A stretch of 64,000 nt of DNA, taken from contig CANQYY010000004.1 of the NCBI GenBank assembly GCA_947628225.1, positions 1 to 64,000 on the forward strand. Direction: 5' to 3'. Both the position numbers and the translations under genes were made by a program. Every line of letters starts with the position of its first letter. Positions within the stretch are counted from its first letter, which is position 1. Below are positions 19,102 through 27,750 of this stretch, one piece after another. Source of the stretch: an uncultured Lachnospiraceae bacterium. Its GTDB lineage: Bacteria > Bacillota > Clostridia > Lachnospirales > Lachnospiraceae. The notes under the pieces are model-generated. The model made no database searches, was not told the origin of the DNA, and saw nothing but the letters and a program-made list of their open reading frames with translations.

Positions 19102-19145
19102 AAAAAAAAGCCTGTACCGGTTATTTCATTCCGGTACAGGCTTTT
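19102..19145. terminator. Bidirectional intrinsic terminator
   Basis: A 15-bp perfect stem (AAAAGCCTGTACCGG / CCGGTACAGGCTTTT) with a 10-base loop, A-rich on one side and T-rich on the other. It separates the convergent activase-like gene and the Pro/Thr-repeat surface-protein gene. Confidence 0.88.
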
Positions 19146-19178
19146 ATCATACCTAATTTATTGCTTTTTCTATAATTC

Positions 19179-20702
19179 TTAACTACGTCTTCTACGATAA
19201 GCAAATACTGCTATTATAGCCAGAAGGGAAACAGCCATTGCAATAATCGGGAAGAACAAGTTTGTAGTATCACCCGTTTCAGGCGCTGAATCCGATAATG
19301 GAACATCATCATCCAAAATAGTCGTAGTCTTCGCTTTCTTCTTCGGCGCTTCCTTATATGCCTTCGGTACCTTATCTTCCGTAATCGTCGTAGTATTTGG
19401 TGTGGAAGATGGCATAATAACCGGTGTTGCGCTTGGCGACGCAGTCGGCGTTACCTCCGGTGTCGAAGTAGGCTCTTCACTCGGCGCCGGTGTTTCAGAC
19501 GGTGCCGGGGTCATTGTTACTTCCGGTGTCGGAGTAGCCGTTACTTCCGGTGTCGGAGTAGCTGTTACCTCCGGTGTCGGAGTAGCTGTTACTTCCGGCG
19601 TCGGGGTAGGTGTAACTTCCGGTGTCGGAGTAGCCGTTACCTCCGGTGTCGGAGTAGGCGTTACTTTCGGCGTCGGAGTAGGTGTTACCTCCGGTGTTGG
19701 GGTCGGTGTTACCTCCGGTGTCGGAGTAGGCGTTACTTTCGGCGTCGGAGTAGGTGTTACCTCCGGTGTCGGAGTAGGCGTTACTTTCGGCGTCGGAGTA
19801 GGTGTTACCTCCGGTGTTGGAGTAGGCGTTACCTTCGGCGTCGGGGTTACTTTTGGCAGTTTCTTGGAAATCATATGCCATTCACCACTATTTCCTACAA
19901 CCTGATCACAAACAAGCCATCCCTCTCCGGTAGTTCTAATATATACGCCTGCTTTCGGCGCTATAATTGTTGAATGCATATTATCTGATTCAATTTCTAA
20001 ATCAGCTAATTTCGGTAAGTTCCAGATTACTGTTTCCGCAATCTCTTCTGTTGATTTTTTGCCATCGGTAATTTTTACGGAATAACGAGGAATTGTAAAT
20101 TTAACTTTCTCTAATGAATTAAGTACAACCGTCTGGTCCTTTTTCATCTCAATAGTCAATGCGCCCGGCTGAAGCTTTCCAATTCTCATTGCTTCAATCA
20201 TATTTGTAGCATCAACATATACGACGTCCTCATCTACTGCAGCGGCGTCAATCGTATATCTATTCTGATCTGTCACTTCCGGCGCTTCCAAATCACATTT
20301 TTTCGCAATCTTCTCTGCATATTCAGAAACACTCTCAATCATTTTCTTTACTTCTTCTTTAATGCTCGGATCCTCAATGATGACTGGATTGCCACGCACT
20401 TTCATCTTGCCGACAACCTCGCCAACCTTGATAACTCCTGCTGCATTGGCTTTGTCATCAGAAACCGTATTCCCGATCGTATGACCATTCCCCTGGTATT
20501 TGCCGGCAATAAAGTTGGTTTCCATATCAGCCGTTTGGTTTAATTCATTACAAATAATGCCATATTCAATTCCGTCATCTAAAAATGGCTTGTTTCCGGT
20601 GTTAGAAGCATAGGATATGCCGCCAATAATCCAGAAACCAAGCGCCAGCGTCAAAACAACGGCACTTACTTTTGCAATGAAGCCCTTCCTCGTTTTTCTC
20701 AT
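19179..20702 (-). CDS. Wall-anchored Pro/Thr-repeat surface protein with choice-of-anchor-A-like domain
   Basis: 507 residues. Signal peptide (about 1-32), then a globular domain (about 40-285) whose end (NLPKLADLEIESDNMHSTII, APKAGVYI) fits the 'choice-of-anchor A' adhesin type. Next come about 13 eight-residue units VTPTPTPE/VTPTPTPK/VTATPTPE (about 290-395), an extended stalk likely to span the wall. The C-terminus is a sorting signal: a PETGD motif near residue 470 (SAPETGD), a hydrophobic helix and RRRRS. This is a variant of LPxTG, so a sortase elsewhere in the genome should anchor it. It has its own promoter overlapping a 21-bp tandem repeat. Confidence 0.8.
   Translation of the reverse strand: MRKTRKGFIAKVSAVVLTLALGFWIIGGISYASNTGNKPFLDDGIEYGIICNELNQTADMETNFIAGKYQGNGHTIGNTVSDDKANAAGVIKVGEVVGKMKVRGNPVIIEDPSIKEEVKKMIESVSEYAEKIAKKCDLEAPEVTDQNRYTIDAAAVDEDVVYVDATNMIEAMRIGKLQPGALTIEMKKDQTVVLNSLEKVKFTIPRYSVKITDGKKSTEEIAETVIWNLPKLADLEIESDNMHSTIIAPKAGVYIRTTGEGWLVCDQVVGNSGEWHMISKKLPKVTPTPKVTPTPTPEVTPTPTPKVTPTPTPEVTPTPTPKVTPTPTPEVTPTPTPEVTPTPTPKVTPTPTPEVTATPTPEVTPTPTPEVTATPTPEVTATPTPEVTATPTPEVTMTPAPSETPAPSEEPTSTPEVTPTASPSATPVIMPSSTPNTTTITEDKVPKAYKEAPKKKAKTTTILDDDVPLSDSAPETGDTTNLFFPIIAMAVSLLAIIAVFAYRRRRS
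19516..19857 (-). repeat. 24-bp coding minisatellite for the VTPTPTPE/K stalk
   Basis: About 13 in-frame 24-base units encode eight-residue Pro/Thr repeats. Alternating E and K endings in the N-terminal half give a 48-base higher-order unit there, while VTATPTPE units cluster at the other end. Copy number is likely to vary between strains by slippage or recombination. Confidence 0.85.
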
Positions 20703-20761
20703 ATTTTCTTTTCCTCCATTCTGGACACAAGAACCTTAACGATACATAATTCTATACCATA

Positions 20762-20790
20762 ACTATAACACAAAATTTTACAACATTCAA
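20762..20790 (-). promoter_or_regulatory. Promoter of the Pro/Thr-repeat surface protein
   Basis: TTGAAT (20785-20790), 17-base spacer, TATAGT (20762-20767) on the minus strand. The -35 and spacer lie inside the first copy of a 21-bp tandem repeat. Confidence 0.5.
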
Positions 20791-20812
20791 GCAAAATTTT
20801 ACAACATTCAAG
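20771..20812. repeat. Perfect 21-bp tandem direct repeat
   Basis: Two identical copies (20771-20791 and 20792-20812; plus-strand unit begins CAAAATTTTACAACATTC). The period equals two DNA turns, and the copies cover and extend upstream of the -35 box. Either a recent duplication or a direct-repeat operator. Confidence 0.8.
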
Positions 20813-20841
20813 CATTAAATAATTATTTTCTTTTCCTTTGC

Positions 20842-20871
20842 GCTGCCGCCGGCATTTTAGCCGACAGCAGC
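20842..20871 (-). other. GC-rich hairpin overlapping the xylanase stop codon
   Basis: On the minus-strand RNA, GCUGCUGUCGGC pairs over 12 bp (two G-U) with GCCGGCGGCAGC around a UAAAAU loop that contains the stop codon. No T-run follows, so it is more likely an mRNA 3' end stabiliser or weak terminator than a classic one. Confidence 0.5.
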
Positions 20872-22560
20872 TCTCAAAAATGCATAGTAAGAGGGTTTCG
20901 GGTCTGTAATGCCGTCGCCAAACAATGTCGGCTGCATATTGCCATTACCATTTAACGCCCCGCGCCAGGATACATAATCCGAAAGTCCCCATATGGTCAC
21001 ACCGGTAATTCCCTTCGGATTTACCTTCTGATTGCGTCCTTTCTGTTTTTGGATAATAAGCTTCATCAAATCTTCACAGAATTTTGCCTGGTCCTCATTC
21101 GTCTGCCCCTGGTCTTTATAGTTATAAGTGCTCTTTTCATCAAAGTTGATTGTCATATCAAGTTCCGTTATCTGTACTTCCAGTCCTGTGTTTAAAAACT
21201 TATCCAGGGCATCCCCGTACTGCTCCAGGGTCGGGCGGTCTACATCCAGATGGCTCTGCATGCCGATTCCGCCGCAGATTTTTTCCTCTTCTCCCTCATT
21301 GATAAAGTTTACCAGCTTGATAATGTCATCCGTGGAAAAATAAGTATCGTAGTCGTTATAAAATAACACAACTTCTTTTTCCACGCCATATTCCTTCAAT
21401 ACACTATATGCAAATTCAAATGCTTTCTTTACATAACTTGGCTCAAGCTTCATATCTCCGTAAACATCCATCCAGCTTGTAGCAGAAGGTCCGTTCGTCC
21501 GGTGGATATACTCATTTGCAACATCCCATGCATATACAAGAGAGCCCGCGCTGCCGGTCAGTTCTTTTTCCTTTTCCAGTATGTGCTTCATAACCGAACG
21601 CACATAAAATTCCAGTCTGGCGTCCATAACCTCTTTCGTTACCTTGCTCCCGCTATTCTGATAACCGGTTTTAAAAAACCATGCCGGCGTCTGCTGATGC
21701 CACAGTAAAACATGCGCACGCATTTTTATATTATTCTGATTTGCAATTTCCAGTACCTTGTCAACCGTATCAAAATTTAATTCCGGAACGGTGCTCTCCG
21801 TATAGTTTTCCGGTATGACATATCCTTTTTGCTGCGCCTGTGATTTTTCCAGGGTGACACCGCCTGTCGGCGACCACCAATTACCGGCATTTTTCATCAT
21901 GGAATCCGGCTTCATCTCGTTTTCCAGAGTAAAGCTGTTAAAATGTTTTGTCACAAATGCCATCGTCTGTTCATCCTGCAGCTGTTTGCCGACCTGGGAA
22001 TTATAATGGGAATAGCTCAGGCAGGTTCCCATGTGCGGGAAGATCCCGCTGTATGCCTCCTTTATGGAGTCCGGCAGAGCCGGCGTCTGCGTCTGCGTCT
22101 GGTTTACAGGGCCTGAAGGCTTGCCGGTTGTCGTCGGCCGGGTAGAACGCGCCGGAGTCTTTTTCGGCGCCGGGGTCGATTTATTTGCTTTGACAACTTT
22201 TACCGTACATTTTAATTTGAGCGTTTTTTTCTTCTTTCTGGTTACCTTACAGTTGAGGACGGTCTTCCCCTTCTTTTTGCCTTTTACCTTGACGGCGTAT
22301 CTGCCGCTGGCTTTTATCGTGGCAATCTTTTTGCTCTTAATTGTCCATTTTACTTTTTTTATTTTTGCCTTTTTACGGTTTTTCAGGGTTACTTTCTTTG
22401 TTTTCCCCTTTTTTACTTCAATTTTTTTCGCTGAAAGTTTCAGCTTTTTAGCCGCTTCTGTCTTAACCGGGCTCTGACCGAATGGCAATAAGCCCATGAT
22501 CAGCGCTATAACAAGCGTTTTTACCCAAAAAAGCGATTTTCTTCTTTGTTTCATTTCCAT
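20857..22560 (-). CDS. Secreted GH10 endo-1,4-beta-xylanase
   Basis: Breaks internal beta-1,4 bonds of xylan outside the cell. A signal peptide is followed by a very lysine-rich Ig-like (BIG2-type) module (about 40-125), a Pro/Thr linker (about 130-165) and the GH10 barrel to the end. Counted from the longest possible start, the acid/base is E353 (WDVANEYIH) and the nucleophile E469 (QITELDMT). Substrate motifs HVLLWHQQTPAWFF and LFYNDYDTY are also present. The start is set at 22560 (MEMKQRR) because GGAGG lies nine bases before it; the longer ATG at 22569 touches the ribosome site. The single-gene transcript suggests a dedicated plant-fibre enzyme; no other hemicellulase gene is in the window. 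Confidence 0.93.
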   Translation of the reverse strand: MEMKQRRKSLFWVKTLVIALIMGLLPFGQSPVKTEAAKKLKLSAKKIEVKKGKTKKVTLKNRKKAKIKKVKWTIKSKKIATIKASGRYAVKVKGKKKGKTVLNCKVTRKKKKTLKLKCTVKVVKANKSTPAPKKTPARSTRPTTTGKPSGPVNQTQTQTPALPDSIKEAYSGIFPHMGTCLSYSHYNSQVGKQLQDEQTMAFVTKHFNSFTLENEMKPDSMMKNAGNWWSPTGGVTLEKSQAQQKGYVIPENYTESTVPELNFDTVDKVLEIANQNNIKMRAHVLLWHQQTPAWFFKTGYQNSGSKVTKEVMDARLEFYVRSVMKHILEKEKELTGSAGSLVYAWDVANEYIHRTNGPSATSWMDVYGDMKLEPSYVKKAFEFAYSVLKEYGVEKEVVLFYNDYDTYFSTDDIIKLVNFINEGEEEKICGGIGMQSHLDVDRPTLEQYGDALDKFLNTGLEVQITELDMTINFDEKSTYNYKDQGQTNEDQAKFCEDLMKLIIQKQKGRNQKVNPKGITGVTIWGLSDYVSWRGALNGNGNMQPTLFGDGITDPKPSYYAFLRAAVG

Positions 22561-22621
22561 TCCCTGCATCCTCCGTTTCTTTTTTTACATAAATTTTTAT
22601 ACCGGATTATTACTTACTTTT

Positions 22622-22650
22622 ATTTTATAATATTTCGGCATAGAAGTAAA
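22622..22650 (-). promoter_or_regulatory. Probable promoter of the xylanase gene
   Basis: TTTACT (22645-22650), 17-base spacer, TAAAAT (22622-22627) on the minus strand. Confidence 0.4.
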
Positions 22651-22685
22651 CATTTTTAAGATTTTTTTTAAAATTCCGATATAAT

Positions 22686-22832
22686 ATATAATGATAATCC
22701 TATCATTACATTGTACCAGGGCAGGTCTTTGTTATTTTGCAAGGAAGCGCATAATCATTATATGCATGGAATTGCGAATACAAAGAGGCCGGGGTAAACG
22801 CAATTGCATGCAAAAGAAAGGATGCGATTGCT
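22686..22832 (+). other. Gene-free leader ahead of the EF-hand-like protein
   Basis: About 147 bases follow a TATAAT (22680-22685, weak -35). The stretch contains short inverted repeats, including AATTGCG...CGCAATT, and no open frame with a ribosome site until the gene at 22833. I could not assign it to a known riboswitch class. Confidence 0.3.
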
Positions 22833-23885
22833 ATGAAAATCGAAAGCAGCGCGGTACAAATGAATACCGCATACTCCGCCGATTGCACACAAAGGACAGT
22901 ATCCTCTAAGGAAGTTGTGTACACGGCAGAACAATCTCCGGGAAAAACCACAGAACCCGGAGCAAATTTTTTATCCCCTAATGAACAGGCAGGGCTTTTA
23001 GGAAGCGGGCAGCCCTCTGCCGCCCTCGCCGTTCCGGTTCGGGAAATCCCCTCTTCGGAGGCGGCGTCCCGTAATCTGAGGCATTCTCTGTTCAGGTATA
23101 TTATTGAAATGATGCATGACATGATAAAGGGGAAAAACTTTACTTCTTATTCCCGCCAGTCAGACTATCTCGTTTCGGAACCGGCCCCTGGAGAACAAAT
23201 CCGGCAGGTCTTCTACCGGGAAAACACCTCCGTCTTTTATTCGGAAAAAGAATCGGTAACCTTTGCCACGCAGGGAACGGTAAAAACCTCGGACGGCAGA
23301 GAATTTTCGTTCTCGGCAGACTTTTCCCTCTCCCGTTCCTTTATGCAGCAGACCGGCACGGACATATGGGGGATGTCGGAGGTTATTGTCTATAAGGACC
23401 CGCTGGTAATTAATATGGAGGTTCCTTCTGCCGGCATAAGCGGCCAATCCTTTTTCTTTGATATGGATGGAGATGGCGCGGCAGAAAAAATGGCGTCCCT
23501 GGACAGGGGCAGCGGCTTTTTGGCTCTGGACAAAAATGAAGACGGCATCATCAATAACGGAGGCGAACTCTTTGGGGCAGAAAGCGGAGATGGTTTCACA
23601 GACCTTGCTGCCTATGATGAAGATAATAACGGCTGGATTGATGAAAATGACGCTGTTTTCTCACAGCTAAAGGTGTGGACAAAGGACGCCGGGGGGAATG
23701 ATCTTTTGCTTTCCTTAAAGGAGGCAGATGTGGGCGCTATTTTTCTGGGACACCTGTCTACCGATTTTCACCTGAAGGATTCCGAAACAAATGAAACACA
23801 GGCAAAAATACAAAGCAGTGGTATTTTCCTGCATGAATCCACCGGGGAAGCCGGTACGATCCAGCATGTCGATTTTGCCGTTTAA
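22833..23885 (+). CDS. Calcium-binding EF-hand/RTX-associated-type protein of unknown role
   Basis: 350 residues, no signal peptide or membrane helix. The N-terminal half (about 1-190) is unrecognised, with low-complexity Ser/Ala/Pro stretches. The C-terminal half carries Asp/Asn-rich loops: FFFDMDGDGAAEK, FLALDKNEDGIINNGGELFG, FTDLAAYDEDNNGWIDEND and 'FSQLKVWTKD'. The LDxNxDGxIxxxxELFG...YDxDxNGWID layout is a known calcium-binding module often found in RTX-type and hydrolase proteins. Export is not obvious, but a leaderless secretion route is possible. The start is supported by AAAGGA ten bases upstream. The gene stands alone between the xylanase (divergent) and phoR (convergent, shared terminator). 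Confidence 0.65.
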   Translation: MKIESSAVQMNTAYSADCTQRTVSSKEVVYTAEQSPGKTTEPGANFLSPNEQAGLLGSGQPSAALAVPVREIPSSEAASRNLRHSLFRYIIEMMHDMIKGKNFTSYSRQSDYLVSEPAPGEQIRQVFYRENTSVFYSEKESVTFATQGTVKTSDGREFSFSADFSLSRSFMQQTGTDIWGMSEVIVYKDPLVINMEVPSAGISGQSFFFDMDGDGAAEKMASLDRGSGFLALDKNEDGIINNGGELFGAESGDGFTDLAAYDEDNNGWIDENDAVFSQLKVWTKDAGGNDLLLSLKEADVGAIFLGHLSTDFHLKDSETNETQAKIQSSGIFLHESTGEAGTIQHVDFAV

Positions 23886-23896
23886 ACGGTAGAAAT

Positions 23897-23937
23897 AAAA
23901 ACTGCCGCCGGTTTTTACAGCCAGCGGCAGTTTTTTT
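23897..23937. terminator. Bidirectional terminator between the EF-hand gene and phoR
   Basis: A stem of about 12 bp (AAAAACTGCCGC / GCGGCAGTTTTT) with T-runs in both directions. Confidence 0.85.
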
Positions 23938-23944
23938 ATTAAAA

Positions 23945-25606
23945 TTATTTCTTTTGCGGAAATATAACAGTAATTACCGTCCCTTCGTTTACCGTACTGC
24001 AAAGCTCTATTTCAGCATTATGGAGCCTTGCCGCATGTTTGACGATGGAAAGCCCCAGACCGGTTCCTCCCAGTTTTTTGGAGCGGCTTTTATCCACCCG
24101 GTAAAAGCGTTCAAATACCCGCTGCTGATATTTCGGAGGAATACCGATACCGGTATCGGCGACGGAAAGAACAGCCGCATTCTCTCTTTTTTGAATTGTG
24201 ACTTTTACCGCTCCATCCTTACGATTGTACTTAATGGCATTATCACAGAGATTGTAAATTATACTCTGTACCAGCTGCAGTACGCCGTAAATCTCAACCG
24301 GTTCTCCCTCCAGTTCCATAACAACCCCCGCCTGTTCGGACTCCGACGATAACGCCTGTATCGCTTCTTTCGCCAGGACATACAAATCTATTTTTTCCCA
24401 TTTCAGGTCGCCTGCCCCCTCATCCAGGTGGGACAGCCGGATAATATCTTCCACTAAGCGGCTCATGCGCTGTGCCTCTGTACTGATTTGGTTAAAAAAT
24501 TTCATATTATCTGTTTCTTTCACCATGCCGTTTATCAAAAGCTCTGCACAGCCGGCTATCGTATGAAGCGGGGTTTTTAATTCATGGGATACATTGGCAG
24601 TAAATTCCCGGCGCATTTTTTCCGCCTTTTCCTTTTCTGTCACATTTAATGCCAGCAGCACAGCGCCGGACACGGTACCGTCTGATACCACCGGACTTAC
24701 ATTCAGCTGATAGCTGCCATCTGCCAGTTCCATTACCTTTTCTGCCGATTTTCCTTTTTCGGATTGGGAAAGCAGTTCAGAAATTTCAATGTTACGGCTG
24801 ACAGAGGTAATATGCTTTCCAATACAAAAAGGATCTGCTCCAAACAATCGTTGTGCGGTACGATTAATGCTGAGAATCGTTCCCTTTGCATTTAACAGAA
24901 TAATTCCCTCTGCCATATTTTCTGTTACGGTTTCAAATTCCTTTTGTCTTTGCTTTAATTCTTCTTCCTGCTGCCGAATCTGCCACTGCTGGGTGTCAAT
25001 GCGGTGGAGAAGGGGAGATAATTCGTCATACCCTTCATTACTTAACGGGTCTTCCAGATTGAGGCTGTTCAAAGGCTCTACAATTTTTTGGGAAAGCCGG
25101 GAGGCTAATATAAGGGACAAAATAACAGCCAGTATAAAAATTATGGCAATCGGCTGAACCATACCCAGTAATAAAGTCAGCAGGGTATTTTGAGAAATGG
25201 AAACCCGGAGCACCGTGCCGTCGGGCAGCCGTTCGGCACAGTATAACGCCCGCTCCATCAGCGTAGCGGAATACCGCGAGCTTTCCCCTACGCCCTCTGC
25301 CAGGGCTTCTTTGATTTCCTCCCGTTCAAAATGATTTTCCATCTCATCCGAATCCGACTTACTGTCATAAAGCACAGAGCCGTCCGTTCCTATCCAGGTG
25401 ATACGGTACCATTCTTCATCCAGGCCCTCCAGATATTTCATTCCTTCATTAGTAACGGCTCTGGCAGCAAGATCCGTCTGCATTTTCAACTGATTGTGGG
25501 AAACGCCCTCAAAATAATTATACAGCATACCCATAAACAACACGACGGAGGCAAGAAATACCCCCAGCGCCACAAAACAAATAGAACGAAAAATACGTTT
25601 TGTCAT
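23945..25606 (-). CDS. phoR: PhoR-type phosphate sensor histidine kinase
   Basis: 553 residues: an N-terminal membrane helix, an extracellular sensor region (about 30-140), a second helix (about 145-170), a HAMP-like segment, a PAS domain (about 225-330), a HisKA dimerisation domain with the phosphoacceptor in REFTANVSHELKTPLH, and a HATPase domain (NLCDNAIKYNR; VADTGIGIP; GGTGLGLSIVKH). It phosphorylates and dephosphorylates PhoB according to Pst transporter state. It overlaps phoB by four bases (ATGA). Its place at the end of pstSCAB-phoU-phoB makes the phosphate role secure. Confidence 0.93.
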   Translation of the reverse strand: MTKRIFRSICFVALGVFLASVVLFMGMLYNYFEGVSHNQLKMQTDLAARAVTNEGMKYLEGLDEEWYRITWIGTDGSVLYDSKSDSDEMENHFEREEIKEALAEGVGESSRYSATLMERALYCAERLPDGTVLRVSISQNTLLTLLLGMVQPIAIIFILAVILSLILASRLSQKIVEPLNSLNLEDPLSNEGYDELSPLLHRIDTQQWQIRQQEEELKQRQKEFETVTENMAEGIILLNAKGTILSINRTAQRLFGADPFCIGKHITSVSRNIEISELLSQSEKGKSAEKVMELADGSYQLNVSPVVSDGTVSGAVLLALNVTEKEKAEKMRREFTANVSHELKTPLHTIAGCAELLINGMVKETDNMKFFNQISTEAQRMSRLVEDIIRLSHLDEGAGDLKWEKIDLYVLAKEAIQALSSESEQAGVVMELEGEPVEIYGVLQLVQSIIYNLCDNAIKYNRKDGAVKVTIQKRENAAVLSVADTGIGIPPKYQQRVFERFYRVDKSRSKKLGGTGLGLSIVKHAARLHNAEIELCSTVNEGTVITVIFPQKK

Positions 25607-26277
25607 AATTTAACCTCCATCCGATAACCTACACCGCGAACCGTTTCAATATAATTTCCGCAAGAGCCAAGCTTTGTACGCAATGTACCAATATGAACAT
25701 CTACTGTTCTTGTTTCTCCCACATAATCGGAATCCCATATATTTTGAAGCAGCTGCTCCCGGGTAAATACCAGCCCGGGATTCTCCATAAATATTTTTAG
25801 TAATTCATATTCCTTTAATGTCAACTGCAGCCGTTTCCCGGCAACGGTAACCGTATGCTCGCCGGTATTCAATGTCAACTGCCCGATTTGCAGGATTCGG
25901 ACAGTGTCCTTCGCTTTTGTCCTCCGTAAAACGGCTCTTACCCGGGATACCATTTCCATCATGCCAAATGGTTTGGCAAGATAGTCATCCGCTCCCATAT
26001 CAAGTGCAATTACCTTATCGTATTCCGTTTCTTTAGCAGTAGCCATAATAATCGGAATATCTGCCGTCGCGGCATTATTACGCAGCTGTTTCAGAATTTT
26101 AATCCCATCGTCCCCCGGGAGCATAATATCCAGCATAATAAGTTGAGGCATCTCTGTTTTTAAGGCATGGAAAAGAGTATCTGCGCAGTCAAACCCCTTT
26201 GCCTCAAAACCTGCGGAATTTAACGCATATATCATCAGGTCGCGGATACCGCTATCATCCTCTACGCAAAATATCAT
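25603..26277 (-). CDS. phoB: PhoB-type phosphate response regulator
   Basis: OmpR/PhoB family regulator of about 224 residues. The receiver domain (about 1-118) has the acidic pair in FCVEDD, the phosphorylated Asp in LIMLDIMLPGDDG and the lysine in YLAKPFG. The winged-helix DNA-binding domain follows (LTLKEYELLKIFMENPG ... TVDVHIGTLRTKLG). The start is placed at 26277 because GGAGG precedes it by eight bases; a longer frame upstream adds 15 residues not typical of the family. When phosphorylated it is expected to activate pstS through the TTTACA direct repeats at 30408-30424. Confidence 0.93.
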   Translation of the reverse strand: MIFCVEDDSGIRDLMIYALNSAGFEAKGFDCADTLFHALKTEMPQLIMLDIMLPGDDGIKILKQLRNNAATADIPIIMATAKETEYDKVIALDMGADDYLAKPFGMMEMVSRVRAVLRRTKAKDTVRILQIGQLTLNTGEHTVTVAGKRLQLTLKEYELLKIFMENPGLVFTREQLLQNIWDSDYVGETRTVDVHIGTLRTKLGSCGNYIETVRGVGYRMEVKL

Positions 26278-26332
26278 AATGATACCTCCATTCTTTTTGC
26301 TAATCCTATTATACCGCTCCATATACTGTATT

Positions 26333-26995
26333 TCAATCCGACAAGTCTTTTGTTACTCCCTTCTTTTTTCCGGTAATCGAAAACATTACCCATTCTGCAA
26401 TGTTGGTGGCATGGTCGCCAATCCGTTCAAAATATTTGGCAATCATCAGTAAATCAAGGGCATACCCGCCATCTGTCGGATTCTCCGCAATAAGCGAGAT
26501 TAGGCTTTCCTTTATCTGGTCAAAGTAATTGTCAACCGTGTCATCGGAAGCCACAACGGTTTGCGCCAGTTTAATATCCTGTTTTACATAGGCGTCCACA
26601 CTGTCTGTTACCATTTTCATAGTGGCTTTTGCCATTTCCCGGATTTTCATATGCTCTGTCCGGGTACGTCCGTTTAAAAAGGTAATAATCTCTGCAATAT
26701 CTTCTGCCTGATCTCCGATGCGCTCCATATCTGTTATCATTTTCAGCGCAGCGGATATCTGCCGCAGATCACGCGCGACCGGTTGCTGCTGAAGAAATAA
26801 TCTCAGGCAGATTGCCTCAATGCTTCTCTCCTTTTCGTCAATTTCCCGGTCAAGAGGCGCCACTCTGGCAGCAAGTTCACTGTTGCCTTCAGACAGAGCC
26901 GAAGAAGCAAGGGAAATTACCTCCTCACATAAAGAACCCATTTTAATTAGTTCCTGGTTCAAAAGAGCAAGCTGCTCATCAAATCGATTTCTCAT
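26333..26995 (-). CDS. phoU: Phosphate uptake regulator PhoU
   Basis: 220 residues, the usual length, made of two repeated three-helix bundles. The metal-binding-type motifs are recognisable in each half (MITDMERIGDQAEDIAE and MIAKYFERIGDHATNIAE). PhoU bridges the PstSCAB transporter and PhoR, shutting off the Pho response when phosphate is plentiful. The start codon overlaps the stop of pstB (TAATG), indicating translational coupling. Confidence 0.96.
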   Translation of the reverse strand: MRNRFDEQLALLNQELIKMGSLCEEVISLASSALSEGNSELAARVAPLDREIDEKERSIEAICLRLFLQQQPVARDLRQISAALKMITDMERIGDQAEDIAEIITFLNGRTRTEHMKIREMAKATMKMVTDSVDAYVKQDIKLAQTVVASDDTVDNYFDQIKESLISLIAENPTDGGYALDLLMIAKYFERIGDHATNIAEWVMFSITGKKKGVTKDLSD

Positions 26996-27750
26996 TATCC
27001 AAACCTCCCTGTAATATAATCCTCTGTACGATTATCTGACGGCTGGGAAAATAGCTTTTCCGTATCATTGTACTCAATTAACTCACCGAGTAAAAAAAAT
27101 GCTGTTTTATCCGAAATACGAACCGCCTGCTGCATATTATGCGTCACAATGATAATCGTGTACTTCTCCTTGAGCTGTATGGCAAGATCCTCAATTTTAG
27201 AGGTAGAAATCGGGTCAAGGGCGCTGGTTGGTTCATCCATTAAAAGAACCTCCGGCTCTACCGCTAAGGCTCTGGCAATACAAAGTCTTTGCTGCTGCCC
27301 TCCGGAAAGTCCCAGAGCATTCTTTTTCAGCCGGTCCTTCACCTCATCCCAGATTGCCGCATCCCGCAGAGAGCGTTCCACAATATCATCCAGTTTGACA
27401 CGGCTTGTAATCCCATGGGTCCTCGGTCCGTAAGCTACGTTATCATAAATACTCATGGGAAAGGGATTCGGTTTTTGGAATACCATTCCGATTTCTTTTC
27501 GCAGCGCATTTACATCCACTGCCGGCGAAAAAATATCCATATCTTTATATTTTACCTGACCCGTTATTTTTACTGCGGGAACCAAATCATTCATTCGGTT
27601 TAATGTTTTCAAAAAGGTAGACTTACCACAGCCGGAGGGGCCAATCAGGGCGGTAATATTTTTTCCCGGTATTTCCATATCAATTTTTTTCAATGCCTGG
27701 GAAGCGCCATACCACAGGCACAATTCCTTCACTGTAATGATGTTTCTCAT
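26995..27750 (-). CDS. pstB: Phosphate ABC transporter ATPase PstB
   Basis: 251 residues. The Walker A (GPSGCGKST), ABC signature ([16 protein letters not shown]), Walker B ([13 protein letters not shown]) and switch histidine ([10 protein letters not shown]) are all present. It powers phosphate import through PstA and PstC. It overlaps pstA by four bases and phoU by one. Confidence 0.97.
   Translation of the reverse strand: MRNIITVKELCLWYGASQALKKIDMEIPGKNITALIGPSGCGKSTFLKTLNRMNDLVPAVKITGQVKYKDMDIFSPAVDVNALRKEIGMVFQKPNPFPMSIYDNVAYGPRTHGITSRVKLDDIVERSLRDAAIWDEVKDRLKKNALGLSGGQQQRLCIARALAVEPEVLLMDEPTSALDPISTSKIEDLAIQLKEKYTIIIVTHNMQQAVRISDKTAFFLLGELIEYNDTEKLFSQPSDNRTEDYITGRFG

Noticed and set aside
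19402..19905. Long plus-strand frame opposite the Pro/Thr-repeat gene
   Set aside because: It only mirrors the 24-base coding repeats (Gly/Val-rich shadow), with no ribosome site. The minus-strand frame has a signal peptide and sorting signal.
22686..22832. c-di-GMP (GEMM) riboswitch ahead of the EF-hand-like gene
   Set aside because: Short look-alike bases (CGGGGTAAACGC) occur, but the two-helix GEMM layout with its tetraloop receptor is not present.
25603..26322. Longer phoB start at 26322
   Set aside because: The extra 15 residues are not part of the receiver fold, while GGAGG is correctly placed before 26277.
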